From positions 124,001-188,000 of the forward strand of contig JAHDPO010000007.1 in assembly GCA_018434325.1 (NCBI GenBank): a stretch of 64,000 nucleotides of DNA, in the 5' to 3' direction. The notes beneath the pieces were generated by a model. The model did no database searches. It had not been told where the DNA came from and saw only the letters and a list, made by a program, of their open reading frames with translations. The stretch is from Clostridia bacterium (GTDB lineage Bacteria; Bacillota; Peptococcia; DRI-13; UBA5745). Made by a program: the position numbers and the translations under genes. Below are positions 50,406 to 59,648 of the stretch, piece after piece; position 1 is the first letter of the stretch; the number at the start of each line of letters is the position of its first letter.

Positions 50406-50681
50406 ATGGAAGACAAAACTCTGGTATGTAAAGACTGCGGCGAGGAATTTGTATTTAGTACGGCTGAACAGGAATTTTATGCGGAAAAAGGTTTTCAGAA
50501 TGAACCCGCCCGCTGCCCTGTTTGTCGCCGGGCCCGTAAGCAGGCTGCCAACGAAAGTCGGGGCGAGCGTCAGTATTATACTGTAAACTGCTCCGCTTGC
50601 GGTGTGGAAACTCAAGTTCCCTTCAAGCCTACGGGTGTTCGCCCTGTTTACTGCCGGGACTGCTATCAAAAGAATCAGTAG
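50406..50681 (+). CDS. Small protein with four CxxC motifs (zinc-ribbon type)
   Basis: The 91-residue protein has two zinc-binding halves: CKDC..CPVC and CSAC..CRDC, separated by a charged stretch (ARKQAANESRGERQYYT). This two-ribbon pattern is common in small Clostridia proteins of unknown role, sometimes seen next to cold-shock or ribosome genes. The start at 50406 has AGGAGGAAT upstream. It stands alone between a promoter with long leader and a terminator. Confidence 0.82.
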   Translation: MEDKTLVCKDCGEEFVFSTAEQEFYAEKGFQNEPARCPVCRRARKQAANESRGERQYYTVNCSACGVETQVPFKPTGVRPVYCRDCYQKNQ

Positions 50682-50713
50682 ATCAATCTGCCAACCTTTG
50701 ATCAGATAGCAGC

Positions 50714-50744
50714 AAAGCCCTTTCTACGGAAAGGGCTTTTTTTG
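50714..50744 (+). terminator. Terminator after the zinc-ribbon gene
   Basis: AAAGCCCTTTC pairs with GAAAGGGCTTT and is followed by a T-run. The A-rich left side means it can also stop the MFS gene coming from the right. Confidence 0.88.
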
Positions 50745-50816
50745 TTGCCCTTTTTGCTCCTTTTGTCTTAGACGCCTTATACTAATCTGCCTGCCGCTGC
50801 TTTAGACGGCGCCGCT

Positions 50817-52037
50817 TCACGCCATTTCTTCCCCGTCATCTGAAAAATCCTTTTCGATACCGCCGGGATTCCTCTTTTGCCATTGCCAGAGATAAACGCC
50901 GGCCAGGCAGAAGAAAAGGGCGGCGGCTATAAAGGGTACCCGGTAATTGATTTCACCTAAATTGCCGCCAATGACCGGGCCGATAATAAAACCGGTGGAG
51001 GCAATGGAATTGACCAGGCTAAACACCCGCCCCCGCTTCTCATCGGGAGCATTGATCGCCACCAGCACGTTGGAGGCAACGGTAATACCTGATTGGAAAA
51101 AGCCATAGATGAAACGCTGGATCACCAAAAACAGGAGGCCCGAGGCCAGACCTTGCAGCAAAGTGGTGCCGCCGGCAAGCAGCAGGCAAGAAACCAGAAT
51201 CACAGCGTAGCTAATATGATATTTGCGGCCGTGGAGCTTATTGATCAGGGGAGAGCCTAATGCCAGGGAAACGGCGCTGATGGAATATACTACGCCTACC
51301 ATCAGCTGGGCTCGCTCTGCCTGCAATCCCGCCACAAAAAGCGGCAGGATGGGCAGTATCATCTGATTGCACATATTTAAGGTAAATAAGCAGAAGATGG
51401 GAGTACGAATGCCGGGATCGGCCAGAACTTCTTTGACATCCTGCCAAAAAGGCGACAAAACCACATTGGCCGGGATGGGTTGTTCTTCCGTACCGAAAAA
51501 AGCCGCCAAACCCACAATGAGCATGATGACGCCGCCAAAATACAGCGAATAGGTGATGCCTAAGCTTTCCACCAGGGCGCCGCCGACAACAGGGCCCAGA
51601 ACCGTTCCCACGGCTACCGCCATGTTCAGCGTCCCCAAAGCATAACCCACGGCATAGCTGGGGGTAGTGGAGGAAAGCAGTATGTTGGATGCGGGGATAA
51701 AGCCCATTAAGGCGCCGTTGAGGGCTCTCACTGCCAGTAAGGCCCAAATGCTGCGGCAATTGGCGATCATGAAATAAGATAGGCCGATACCCAGGCCGGA
51801 GCGGAGCAAAAGCATGCGTTTGCCGGAACGGTCGGCCATGCTGCCCCAAATAGGCTGTACGATAACATAGGTAAAATAGACCATCATGCTCATCATGCCG
51901 GACCAAAAGGACAAATTCTCCGTAACACCGGCGTTTTGCTGGAGGATTACCGGCATGAAAGGTATAACCATATTAAAGCCTATATTAGCAAAAAAGTTGC
52001 AGAAGCACAGCACATATAAATTCTTCCGCCAATTCAA
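50817..52037 (-). CDS. MFS transporter (multidrug-efflux type)
   Basis: The 406-residue protein has about twelve membrane helices and the major-facilitator loop GSMADRSGKRMLLLRSG between helices 2 and 3, with a repeat-type NKLHGRKYHISYAV in the second half. GPVVGGALVES is the efflux-type motif C in helix 5, so it is likely an exporter by proton exchange. The start is a TTG. It lies 20 bases after the unknown transporter gene and is probably co-transcribed. Confidence 0.88.
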   Translation of the reverse strand: MNWRKNLYVLCFCNFFANIGFNMVIPFMPVILQQNAGVTENLSFWSGMMSMMVYFTYVIVQPIWGSMADRSGKRMLLLRSGLGIGLSYFMIANCRSIWALLAVRALNGALMGFIPASNILLSSTTPSYAVGYALGTLNMAVAVGTVLGPVVGGALVESLGITYSLYFGGVIMLIVGLAAFFGTEEQPIPANVVLSPFWQDVKEVLADPGIRTPIFCLFTLNMCNQMILPILPLFVAGLQAERAQLMVGVVYSISAVSLALGSPLINKLHGRKYHISYAVILVSCLLLAGGTTLLQGLASGLLFLVIQRFIYGFFQSGITVASNVLVAINAPDEKRGRVFSLVNSIASTGFIIGPVIGGNLGEINYRVPFIAAALFFCLAGVYLWQWQKRNPGGIEKDFSDDGEEMA

Positions 52038-52057
52038 GGAGATCAGACCTTTCTCAT

Positions 52058-53470
52058 TTAAATCCGGGGAATAATCTGAGCAAATACCAGAATCAAAAAG
52101 ATGCTGTAAATAATATTATGCCTGGCCATACCTTCCCAGGGATTAAGACCGTTTAATGCCGATATGGTAAGGCCCACGGCAAAAAAAGGCGAGGTCGTAA
52201 CGGCCACACTATAGCCCAAAAGATAAGTGTAGGCAAGGTCAAGAGGGCTCAAGGCCAATACCTCCGGCCGCAAAGCTGCCGCCAGGGCAATAATGGTGAT
52301 TACGGGATGAATCCCCAGCAAAGCCAAAATCAGAAACAAGAAGGCGATCATCATGACGGCCAGCGATGGATGAGCCGGATTCTGAGGCAGCAGCTTATTG
52401 ATCAGATACTCGCCGATGCCGGAATATTCGATAGCCTTACCGAAAAAACCGACGGAAGAAAACATCACCACCTGATTGACGACTCCTCCTAAGGTTTTTT
52501 CTTTATACTTTTGCCATTTTGCCTGATAGAGGCGGCCTTTGCCTTTGATCATAGCGATAAAAGGCGGATAAATGAAAGCGGATAAAGAAATGATTGCCAG
52601 CACCGGCAAACTGGTAAAGTGATTCAACAGAGCCACTAAGGCTACTAATCCGCCGTAAACGGCCAGCAGCTCCATCAGTGCCTGCTTATCCTGCCGGGGC
52701 AGCTTGGCTTCGGCAAAGGAACCGGCGCCGGGAGAAGCCGCCGCAGCGTCAGAAGGATCGGCAAAAGCAATTTGCTGCCGGCCTTTTTTGCCGCCGGCTA
52801 TATAGAAAAAAACAGCGATGAAGGGTAATTGAAACAAAGAAAGCAAAACACCTTTGGGCGCCAGGGCCAGCCAGGATATGCCCGTATAGGTGACCACTGT
52901 AGCCACGGACATATGGCAGGGAGCCCAATAGCTCATGGACAGGTTGCCGCGGCTGAGAGCCTGAGCCATCTGGATGTCATTGCCGTAATGATCTTGATAG
53001 GGCCGCAGCAATTGATGCATCAGGGTCATGCCCCCCAGATTCATCACCGCCCCCAAAAAACCGGCAAAGACCGAAGCCAGCGTAAAAAACCACCAGCTTT
53101 GGCGGACATACAGATGAAAAAGCTTTTCCATGGCCCCTACATAATCGTTGTAGTCCAATAAAATATTATATAGAGGCAAGGCAATGAAAAGAGCCACCAG
53201 GCCGCCGTTGGACGTAAAGGCCAGCAGCCATTTGGCGGGACCGCCGCCGGAGAAAAAAAGCAGGATTATACCCAGCACATAAAGACTGCCGCTGACCAGG
53301 ATGTTGCTGCGGCTGGCCAAAGGAAAGGCCAGCAAAACCGCCAACAACAGCAAAAAACCGAAAAGCGCCTGAAAAAAGGTACCGCTAAAGACAGTCCAGC
53401 CCAAATAGACCACCGCAAGCAAAAGATAAAGGGGCGAGCGCAAAACAGCCCCTTTCTCAATTAACCCCAT
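52058..53470 (-). CDS. Polytopic membrane protein, possible ion-transporter-superfamily permease
   Basis: The 470-residue protein has about 10-12 membrane helices split by a hydrophilic loop (about 230-265). The segment LLGIHPVITIIALAAAL and the arrangement of two halves recall citrate/arsenite-type (ion transporter superfamily) permeases, but no family can be named firmly. The start at 53470 has AGGAG 10 bases upstream. It overlaps the end of the UPF0182 gene by 14 bases, so the two are translated together. Role unknown. Confidence 0.65.
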   Translation of the reverse strand: MGLIEKGAVLRSPLYLLLAVVYLGWTVFSGTFFQALFGFLLLLAVLLAFPLASRSNILVSGSLYVLGIILLFFSGGGPAKWLLAFTSNGGLVALFIALPLYNILLDYNDYVGAMEKLFHLYVRQSWWFFTLASVFAGFLGAVMNLGGMTLMHQLLRPYQDHYGNDIQMAQALSRGNLSMSYWAPCHMSVATVVTYTGISWLALAPKGVLLSLFQLPFIAVFFYIAGGKKGRQQIAFADPSDAAAASPGAGSFAEAKLPRQDKQALMELLAVYGGLVALVALLNHFTSLPVLAIISLSAFIYPPFIAMIKGKGRLYQAKWQKYKEKTLGGVVNQVVMFSSVGFFGKAIEYSGIGEYLINKLLPQNPAHPSLAVMMIAFLFLILALLGIHPVITIIALAAALRPEVLALSPLDLAYTYLLGYSVAVTTSPFFAVGLTISALNGLNPWEGMARHNIIYSIFLILVFAQIIPRI

Positions 53471-56297
53471 GGCTATCCAACTCCTCAAGAATTCTTGTCA
53501 TTTCTTCCTGGATGGCTCCGTAAGCCGCCCAATCGCCTTTGGTCATAGCGGCCTTGCCGGCTTTTTGCAATTCGATAAGCCGTGTCAGACTTTGGCGAAG
53601 CTCAACGGGTATGGCTTCGTTGGCAGCCCAGGAATCGGCGCCGGCGCCGTTCTCTTCATCTGCCGGCGTTGTGACCGCGCCGCCGCCCGGTAAAACCGGC
53701 TCCTCCTCCTGGCTTATGCCGGCCGCCGCCGTGTCCCCATAACCGGGAAACAGTTGAGCTAAAGCCTCTTCCAGGCTGGCAGCCATGACGATCCGGTCAT
53801 TATAATAGACGAACAGCCGCAATAGCTGAGGATAGCGGTTTTTGTCGGAGGATAAATATAAGGGCTCCACATAAAGCAAAGCGTCATCCACAGGATAAAC
53901 CAGCATATTACCCCGGATCAGGGTGCTGCCCCCTTGTCCCCAAAGGCTCAGCTGGCCGGAGATCACCGGATCCTGATCGATTTGGGATTCCACCTGCATA
54001 GGCCCCATGATCTGGCTACCCTTGGAAAAGGTGTAAAGCAACAGCTTGCCGTAGTTTTCGCCGTCACTGCGTCCGGCCAGCCAGGCTACCATATTGTCCC
54101 GGCCATAGGGGGTAAAATTGCGCAGCAGCACAAACTCCGGCTCTTCTTCTCCCGGCAGGCGGCTGATGGTGTAATAGGGCTCCTGCTCTTTGCGCTCTGA
54201 ACCAATGATCTGATCAGCAAAAGACCAGCGGTCTTCCCGGTTGTAAAACACCACCGGGCTGCTCATATGGTAATCCTGAAGCATCCGGCTTTGAATCTGA
54301 AACATAGCTTCCGGATAACGGACGTGGCTTTTCAGATCTTCCGGCATAGCTTCGCCGGGCTTGAATAATCCCGGATAAATCTTGGCATAAGTGGCGGCGA
54401 TGGGATCATCACCATCAAAAATATAATAATTTACTTCGCCGCTATAAGCATCCACCGTGATTTTTACGCTGTTGCGCAAATAATTCATCTGGGAAGCGTC
54501 ATAAGCCTGGGAGTAGGGGTAACGGCTGGTATGAGTATAAGCGTCCAGCATGTAAACCATACCCCCCTCGTCGGTAAGGACAATATAAGGGTCATGATCA
54601 TAGCTTAAAAAAGGCGCAATCCTGGCCGCCCGGTCAACAACATTGCGGGTTTCCAGGTAAAGGCTCTCCCCTGTGATATAGCCGGAAAACAAATAGCGGT
54701 ATTCCATGTCCCGCAAGGAAAGCAGCAAGCGATTAAGGAAGGTCATGGGGATGCCCCCTTCCCCTTCATAAAAATAATCCTTGTTCTGCTCGCCGTCGGT
54801 ATAATCCAGTTCCGCCAGCTGCGTTTTGACAATCACGTTGTTGGCTGTCATTTCTCCATAATAAATGCGGGGCTGGCTGATTTTCAGCTGTCGGCTCACC
54901 GGCGGTATATCTTTGATCAGGTAATCCGGCAAGCCGGTAGCCGTCACTTTATTGGCGGGGCTCATAGCCAGGCCAAAACCATGGGTATATTGGAACAGCC
55001 GGTTATTAAAGTTTTGGGATTGCTCGGGCAGCTTTGACTGATCCATTTCCCGGGCAGCCACCATTACCTGTGTATATTTGTCGTCAATAATATAACGGTC
55101 TACGTCCACATCGGAAAAATTGTAATAGCGCCGCAGCTCCTGCTGCTGGCTGTAGGTGGTATGAGTGGCCCCTTGATCCAGAATGCGGATATGCTCAATA
55201 ACATCCCGGTTGGCTGTCAGCTCTTCCAAAGATAAAAGGCCTACGGGATATTCCCGCTCTTCCAGATTATTCAGATGGTAGGCCCGGTTGGTAAACTCGA
55301 TATTACGCTGGATATAGGGCTGCTCCCGGGAAATCTCGTTAGGATCCACCACAAATTGCTGATAGAAGCCGGGAATCACCTCTTGCAGCAGGAAGCTGAG
55401 GAGCAGATAGCAAACGAAAGCCACAGCGGCTTGCTTCAGGTAGCGGCGGCTTCTCAGCATCACCACCAAACCGATGATCAGAGAAATCGCCGCTAAGAGG
55501 TACGCAGCCGGCAGCCTGACGGCTACATCCGTGGCCCCGGCGCCGCCTACTATGCCGCCTTGGTCATACATGAGGCGAAATACGCCCAGCAGCACCGAAG
55601 CCGATTGCAGCATAATCAGGATTCCCAACAAAAAGCCGCAATGGCTCCAGCCTTTCCAATGAGGAAAAAAGCCGCCTTTTTTCAGCTTGGAAAAAGGCTG
55701 GCCATCGATCCTGAAAAATTTGCCGTCTCCTTCATCCACTTCCACGGCAGGCCTTGAAGAGGCGCCGCCTTCGCTTGCCGCCTTGCCGGAATGGTCCCCC
55801 ATAATCCCCGGCAGCAGGTAGATCAGCAAGGTGGCCAACAGGTGCAGGGTCAGCAAGGTACCCAGCAATCCCTGAACCAGCTCCAGAAAAGGCAAACGAA
55901 AAACGTAAAAGCCGATATCCAGTCCAAATTGCGGATCGACAGCGCCAAAAGCCGTGGAATTTAACGCTTGCAGCACCATGAACCAGACGTCGCCGGCCTC
56001 GACCCAAATAATCAGCGCAAACAAGGCCGCCAATATAGCCGCCATCATTTTTTTGCGGTGATGGCCGGCCCGGCTAAGAGCCAGATGGAGATTGAAATAA
56101 CTGACCAGAAAAATCAAGCCGAATATACCCAGCCCCACCGCCCCTTTCCATAGGAGGGAGCGCCAGAAAACCGGCATATAATCAACGCTGGCAAACCATT
56201 GCTGATCTAAGCGGAAACGGATCAAAACCCCGGAAATAAAAAGCAGGACTGCCAGGAATCCCGCTATCGTCCAAAGCCAAGGCTTTTTCTGATTCAT
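53457..56297 (-). CDS. UPF0182-family large membrane protein
   Basis: The 946-residue protein has about seven membrane helices in the first 320 residues, then a large extracytoplasmic region rich in UPF0182 landmarks: YIQRNIEFTNRAYHL, GYITGESLYLETRNV, DPYIVLTDEGGMVYMLDAYT and a C-terminal acidic linker with a coiled coil. The family is widespread in Actinobacteria and anaerobic Firmicutes and has no known function. Its ATG overlaps the preceding stop (TAATG), and it overlaps the transporter gene after it. Confidence 0.9.
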   Translation of the reverse strand: MNQKKPWLWTIAGFLAVLLFISGVLIRFRLDQQWFASVDYMPVFWRSLLWKGAVGLGIFGLIFLVSYFNLHLALSRAGHHRKKMMAAILAALFALIIWVEAGDVWFMVLQALNSTAFGAVDPQFGLDIGFYVFRLPFLELVQGLLGTLLTLHLLATLLIYLLPGIMGDHSGKAASEGGASSRPAVEVDEGDGKFFRIDGQPFSKLKKGGFFPHWKGWSHCGFLLGILIMLQSASVLLGVFRLMYDQGGIVGGAGATDVAVRLPAAYLLAAISLIIGLVVMLRSRRYLKQAAVAFVCYLLLSFLLQEVIPGFYQQFVVDPNEISREQPYIQRNIEFTNRAYHLNNLEEREYPVGLLSLEELTANRDVIEHIRILDQGATHTTYSQQQELRRYYNFSDVDVDRYIIDDKYTQVMVAAREMDQSKLPEQSQNFNNRLFQYTHGFGLAMSPANKVTATGLPDYLIKDIPPVSRQLKISQPRIYYGEMTANNVIVKTQLAELDYTDGEQNKDYFYEGEGGIPMTFLNRLLLSLRDMEYRYLFSGYITGESLYLETRNVVDRAARIAPFLSYDHDPYIVLTDEGGMVYMLDAYTHTSRYPYSQAYDASQMNYLRNSVKITVDAYSGEVNYYIFDGDDPIAATYAKIYPGLFKPGEAMPEDLKSHVRYPEAMFQIQSRMLQDYHMSSPVVFYNREDRWSFADQIIGSERKEQEPYYTISRLPGEEEPEFVLLRNFTPYGRDNMVAWLAGRSDGENYGKLLLYTFSKGSQIMGPMQVESQIDQDPVISGQLSLWGQGGSTLIRGNMLVYPVDDALLYVEPLYLSSDKNRYPQLLRLFVYYNDRIVMAASLEEALAQLFPGYGDTAAAGISQEEEPVLPGGGAVTTPADEENGAGADSWAANEAIPVELRQSLTRLIELQKAGKAAMTKGDWAAYGAIQEEMTRILEELDSHGVN

Positions 56298-56638
56298 TAC
56301 ATCTCCTTTTCCATCGTTCCGGTCCGTTCTTCGATTTCCTGTTCGCTAAGACCGGATTTTTTCAGCTTGTAATCAATAGCTTTTGTCCAGAAGCTGCTTT
56401 TCTCCTGAATCTTTTTGAATTTCTTGGCGTCGTTATCCTTGCGTTTTTGGCGGGTAGAGGCGTTGCCGGACATGATCGAAGTGATGATTTTTGCCTGAAA
56501 CAGCTCTTCTTCCGTCAAGTTCTCAAAGTCCAGCTGCAATTTCTCCATGACCTTTTTATAGTATTCCAGAAATTCCTCCGTAGAAATCTCCGTGTCCATT
56601 TTTACGTATTCTTTCATTTTACCGAATAAATTTTCCAT
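56297..56638 (-). CDS. Small charged helical protein upstream of UPF0182
   Basis: I do not recognise this 113-residue protein. It is helical, rich in Lys and Glu (TEEFLEYYKKVMEKLQLDFE), has no membrane segment, and ends in KKSGLSEQEIEERTGTMEK. Its stop overlaps the start of the UPF0182 gene, so it is likely its partner. AGGGAGAG lies upstream of its start. Confidence 0.6.
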   Translation of the reverse strand: MENLFGKMKEYVKMDTEISTEEFLEYYKKVMEKLQLDFENLTEEELFQAKIITSIMSGNASTRQKRKDNDAKKFKKIQEKSSFWTKAIDYKLKKSGLSEQEIEERTGTMEKEM

Positions 56639-56667
56639 GCTGCTAATCTCTCCCTTTTCTTTTGTAA

Positions 56668-56726
56668 GTTTATTTATTTCTTTTGTTCGTTTATTTCTTT
56701 TGTTCGTTTATTTCTTTCGTTTATTC
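56668..56726. repeat. AT-rich 17-bp tandem repeats downstream of map
   Basis: The unit GTTTATTTCTTTTGTTC occurs about three and a half times between map and the next gene. The last part overlaps the map stop. It could be slippage product or an unstructured spacer. Confidence 0.75.
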
Positions 56727-57476
56727 CGGCTGCAAGGTGGTTACGATGGTACCGCCTTCCATCACGATGATGGTATGCTCAAATTGCACCACATAAAAAC
56801 CGGTTGGCACCACGAGAGCCCATTCATCGTAACCGCCGTCCTTCACCAGCTCCGGCCCTTCGGATATAAAAGGCTCCAAAGCCAGAACCTGACCCGGGTT
56901 GATTTTGCCCCGCTCATACTTGCTATAATAATTCAATATAGTTTCCGGCGCCTCGTGGAGCTTGCGGCCCAGACCGTGACCACAAAGATTCTTGATCATC
57001 GTAAGGCCGTTGGCTTTCGCTACCTGCTCGACCGCCTTACCGATCTCATTGATTTTGCCGCCGGGCTTGGCTGCCGCAATGGCTGCCGCTCTGGCTTCCA
57101 GGCCCACCCGGCAAAGCTTCAGCACTCTTTCATCCTCCAGCTCCACAGGTATGCTCATGCCATTATCGCCGTAATAGCCGTTTAGCTCAATGGAAACGTC
57201 GATATTGACCAAATCACCGGCTTTAATCTCCCGGGAACCGGGAATACCATGGGCTACCTCCGGCAAAATGCTGATGCAGGTGGCGCCGGGAAAATTGTAG
57301 CTTACCTTCGGCGCCGATTTGGCGCCATAGCGGACCATCATCTCTTCGCCTATTTTATCGAGTTGACCGGTAGTGATGCCCGGACGAATTCGCTTGGCCA
57401 TCTTATGTAAAATTTCTGCGGCAACCTTACCTGCTTCTATTATGCCTTTTAAATCTTGATCCGTTTTTACTATCAT
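56721..57476 (-). CDS. map: Methionine aminopeptidase type I
   Basis: The 251-residue enzyme has the metal ligands in NIDVSIELNGYYGDNGM (two aspartates), CGHGLGRKLHE (histidine), LALEPFISEG (glutamate) and a final QFEHTIIV (glutamate side). It removes the initiator methionine. The start at 57476 gives MIVKTDQDLKGI, the usual opening. It lies in one direction with the small helical gene and UPF0182. Confidence 0.95.
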   Translation of the reverse strand: MIVKTDQDLKGIIEAGKVAAEILHKMAKRIRPGITTGQLDKIGEEMMVRYGAKSAPKVSYNFPGATCISILPEVAHGIPGSREIKAGDLVNIDVSIELNGYYGDNGMSIPVELEDERVLKLCRVGLEARAAAIAAAKPGGKINEIGKAVEQVAKANGLTMIKNLCGHGLGRKLHEAPETILNYYSKYERGKINPGQVLALEPFISEGPELVKDGGYDEWALVVPTGFYVVQFEHTIIVMEGGTIVTTLQPE

Positions 57477-57589
57477 GCTTGCTCCGCCTTCTCTGAATTT
57501 GCCTGCCTATTAGAGTATTATAACCCTTTGGTAAAGAAATTTCCAGTACGGAAGTTGCTCTTGTTCTGTTTGCCGTTGCATTCCTTCCT

Positions 57590-57634
57590 AAAAAGAACTG
57601 CTTTCCTTTGGATATTTCAGCCAAAGAAAAGCAG
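57590..57634 (-). terminator. Terminator after rubrerythrin
   Basis: On the minus strand CTGCTTTTCTTTGG pairs with CCAAAGGAAAGCAG and is followed by TTCTTTTT. Confidence 0.85.
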
Positions 57635-57677
57635 CTCATTTATTTAAGATATAGGCGCCACGCTATGGCCGAAAATT

Positions 57678-58217
57678 TTAGTAGTTTAAGCAGCGTTTCT
57701 CAAAGAAAGATTTGGGATGATCGCAAACGGGGCAAACCTCGGGAGCTTTTTTGCCGAAATGGATATTACCGCAATTTCTGCAGATCCAAAGGATTTCATC
57801 CTCTGATTCAAAAATAATGCCATTTTTCACTTTATCCAGAAGTCTCAGGTATCTTTCTTCGTGATCTTTCTCGATTTTGCCTACGCCTTCGAACAAAAAT
57901 GCAATCTTGTCGAAGCCTTCTTCTTTAGCCTCTTTGGCAAAAGTGGCATACATGTCTGTCCACTCATAATTTTCGCCGCTGGCAGCATCCTGGAGATTGA
58001 CGTCCGTAGAGGGCATGCCGCCATGAAGCAGCTTGAACCAAATATAGGCGTGAGCCTTTTCATTGCGGGAAGTCTCTTCAAAAATATCAGCCACTTTTTC
58101 CAAACCTTCTTTTTTAGCCATTGCAGCATAGTAAAGATACTTGGTGTGGGCCTGGCTTTCGCCGGCAAAGGCTGTCATCAAATTTTGTTCCGTCTTGGTT
58201 CCCTTTAACTCTTTCAT
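57678..58217 (-). CDS. rbr: Rubrerythrin
   Basis: The 179-residue protein has an N-terminal di-iron four-helix bundle with E..H-type ligands in [30 protein letters not shown] and [15 protein letters not shown], and a C-terminal rubredoxin-like site [15 protein letters not shown]. It reduces hydrogen peroxide in anaerobes. The start at 58217 gives [13 protein letters not shown], the usual rubrerythrin opening. A consensus promoter with a palindrome over its -10 lies upstream, and a terminator follows, so it is a single-gene unit. Confidence 0.95.
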   Translation of the reverse strand: MKELKGTKTEQNLMTAFAGESQAHTKYLYYAAMAKKEGLEKVADIFEETSRNEKAHAYIWFKLLHGGMPSTDVNLQDAASGENYEWTDMYATFAKEAKEEGFDKIAFLFEGVGKIEKDHEERYLRLLDKVKNGIIFESEDEILWICRNCGNIHFGKKAPEVCPVCDHPKSFFEKRCLNY

Positions 58218-58300
58218 TACAAATAAAACCCCTTTCAATTTATGTTGCTTTTATTAACCTGCTATTGCCCTTTCATTAAATTAGAGCATGGCAATAAAAC

Positions 58301-58347
58301 AGTAATTATTACTATTAATAGTATATCAGGTTTTACGAATTTGTCAA
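58301..58347 (-). promoter_or_regulatory. rbr promoter overlapped by compound palindrome (PerR/Fur-like)
   Basis: On the minus strand TTGACA (58342-58347) and TATACT (58320-58325) are 16 bases apart. AGTAATTATTACT (58301-58313) and TACTATTAATAGTA (58310-58323) are perfect palindromes that share bases and cover the -10 and start. AT-rich dyads of this kind resemble PerR boxes, which fits a peroxide-defence gene. Confidence 0.65.
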
Positions 58348-58361
58348 TATCCAAATCAGGT

Positions 58362-59594
58362 TTAACGCCGTCCGGCGCCGCCGCCCCGGCTGGAGCCACC
58401 GCCGCCGCTGCGTCCGCCGCCAAAGCCGCCGGAAGAACGACCGCCGCCGCCGAAACCCCCGAAGCCGCCAGAGGACCGGCCGCCGCCAAAGCTGCCGGAG
58501 GAGCGTCCGCTGCTGCCGGAAGAGGGCTTACTGCCGCCACCGAGACCGCCGAAACCGCCAAAACCGCCGAAGCCGCCGCTGCTGCGTCCGGCGCCGCCGC
58601 CCCGGCTGGAACCGCCGCCGCCTGTACGTCCGCTGAAACCGCCAAAACCGCCGCCGCTACTGCCACTGCCGCCACTGCTGCCGCCGGCAGGAGGCTTAGG
58701 GCCGCCTTTTGTGCCGGGGCTGCGGACAGGTCTGGGCGGGGGCATGCCGACAGGCGGCCGGTAATGAAAAGGCCTTCTGCCGCCGAAGATGATGGGACGG
58801 AAAATCGTCCGCCCGCCCCCCATATAGGGGCGGTGGCCATAAGTTCTGGGATAGCGGGGCCGGCGGCTGAATAAGTAGAATGCAATAATGATCACGATTA
58901 CAATAATCAGCGCCCAATTGATTCTGGGCCCGCTGCGGTAAACCGGCGGCTGATAGGCAGGATTGGGCGGCGTATAGCCGCTGCTGCCCCGGTCATTGGC
59001 GCCGGTGGAACCGGTAGAGCCTGTAGAACCGGGCTGAGAAGCATTGCCTTGCAAAGTCACGCCGTAAATGCGCTCCAGCCGCTCCAGGCTGGCATTGAAG
59101 AATTTGCGGACGCCGGCGTCATAATCACCGGCGGCAAAATCCTCTTCCAGAAAATCGTAAAGATATTCATCCAGCATACTGCTGCTAAACTGCTTTTCCA
59201 GGCCGGCTCCTTGCAGAGCATAGTAATTTTCCTCGCCGATCACTAAGAGCAGCAAAACGCCGTTGTCCTTCTCGGCAGAACCGATCTGCCACTCGTTAAA
59301 TAAACTGTAAGCATAATCCTCTATCTCGGCGCCGCCCAGGAAATCCACAGTAACCACAATGATCTCAGCGCCGCAGGCCTCAGTAAGGGCTACATTGGCT
59401 TCGTTGATGTAGTTGATCGTATCTCCTTTAATCACATCAGCGAAATCCGCCACATAGCCGTATTCGTCCTTATATTCCGGCACAGCCACCGCTGCATAAG
59501 CCGGCTGCAAAAAGGCAAACAAGAAAAACAGCGTCAAAGCGGCGGCTGCCAGCCTCTTGCCCGTGACTGCAATATCGTTTCCATTCATGCCCAT
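58362..59594 (-). CDS. TPM-domain protein with glycine/serine-rich tail (YgcG-like)
   Basis: The 410-residue protein has a signal peptide ending in PAYAAVAVPEYKD, a TPM domain (about 40-175: YGYVADFADVI, IIVVTVDFLGG, NGVLLLLVIGEENYYALQG), a single membrane helix (INWALIIVIVIIIAFYLFS, about 228-246), and a long C-terminal tail made of GGGFGGFSG-type repeats with Ser and Arg. TPM proteins are thought to sit in the envelope, and some have phosphatase or chaperone roles. It follows a LemA gene, a frequent partner. Two ATGs two codons apart leave the start uncertain by 6 bases. Confidence 0.85.
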   Translation of the reverse strand: MGMNGNDIAVTGKRLAAAALTLFFLFAFLQPAYAAVAVPEYKDEYGYVADFADVIKGDTINYINEANVALTEACGAEIIVVTVDFLGGAEIEDYAYSLFNEWQIGSAEKDNGVLLLLVIGEENYYALQGAGLEKQFSSSMLDEYLYDFLEEDFAAGDYDAGVRKFFNASLERLERIYGVTLQGNASQPGSTGSTGSTGANDRGSSGYTPPNPAYQPPVYRSGPRINWALIIVIVIIIAFYLFSRRPRYPRTYGHRPYMGGGRTIFRPIIFGGRRPFHYRPPVGMPPPRPVRSPGTKGGPKPPAGGSSGGSGSSGGGFGGFSGRTGGGGSSRGGGAGRSSGGFGGFGGFGGLGGGSKPSSGSSGRSSGSFGGGRSSGGFGGFGGGGRSSGGFGGGRSGGGGSSRGGGAGRR

Positions 59595-59648
59595 CGCCTG
59601 CTTCCGTTTTTATTTTTGCCCATTGCGTTTCTTGTTATCTTAGAAGTG

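Noticed and set aside
56668-56726. CRISPR-like array
   Set aside because: Units are contiguous 17-mers without spacers and there are no cas genes.
58242-58885. Long Ala/Gly/Pro-rich frames on both strands over the TPM gene tail
   Set aside because: They are antisense or frame-shifted readings of the GC-rich glycine repeats; no ribosome site and composition dictated by the repeat.
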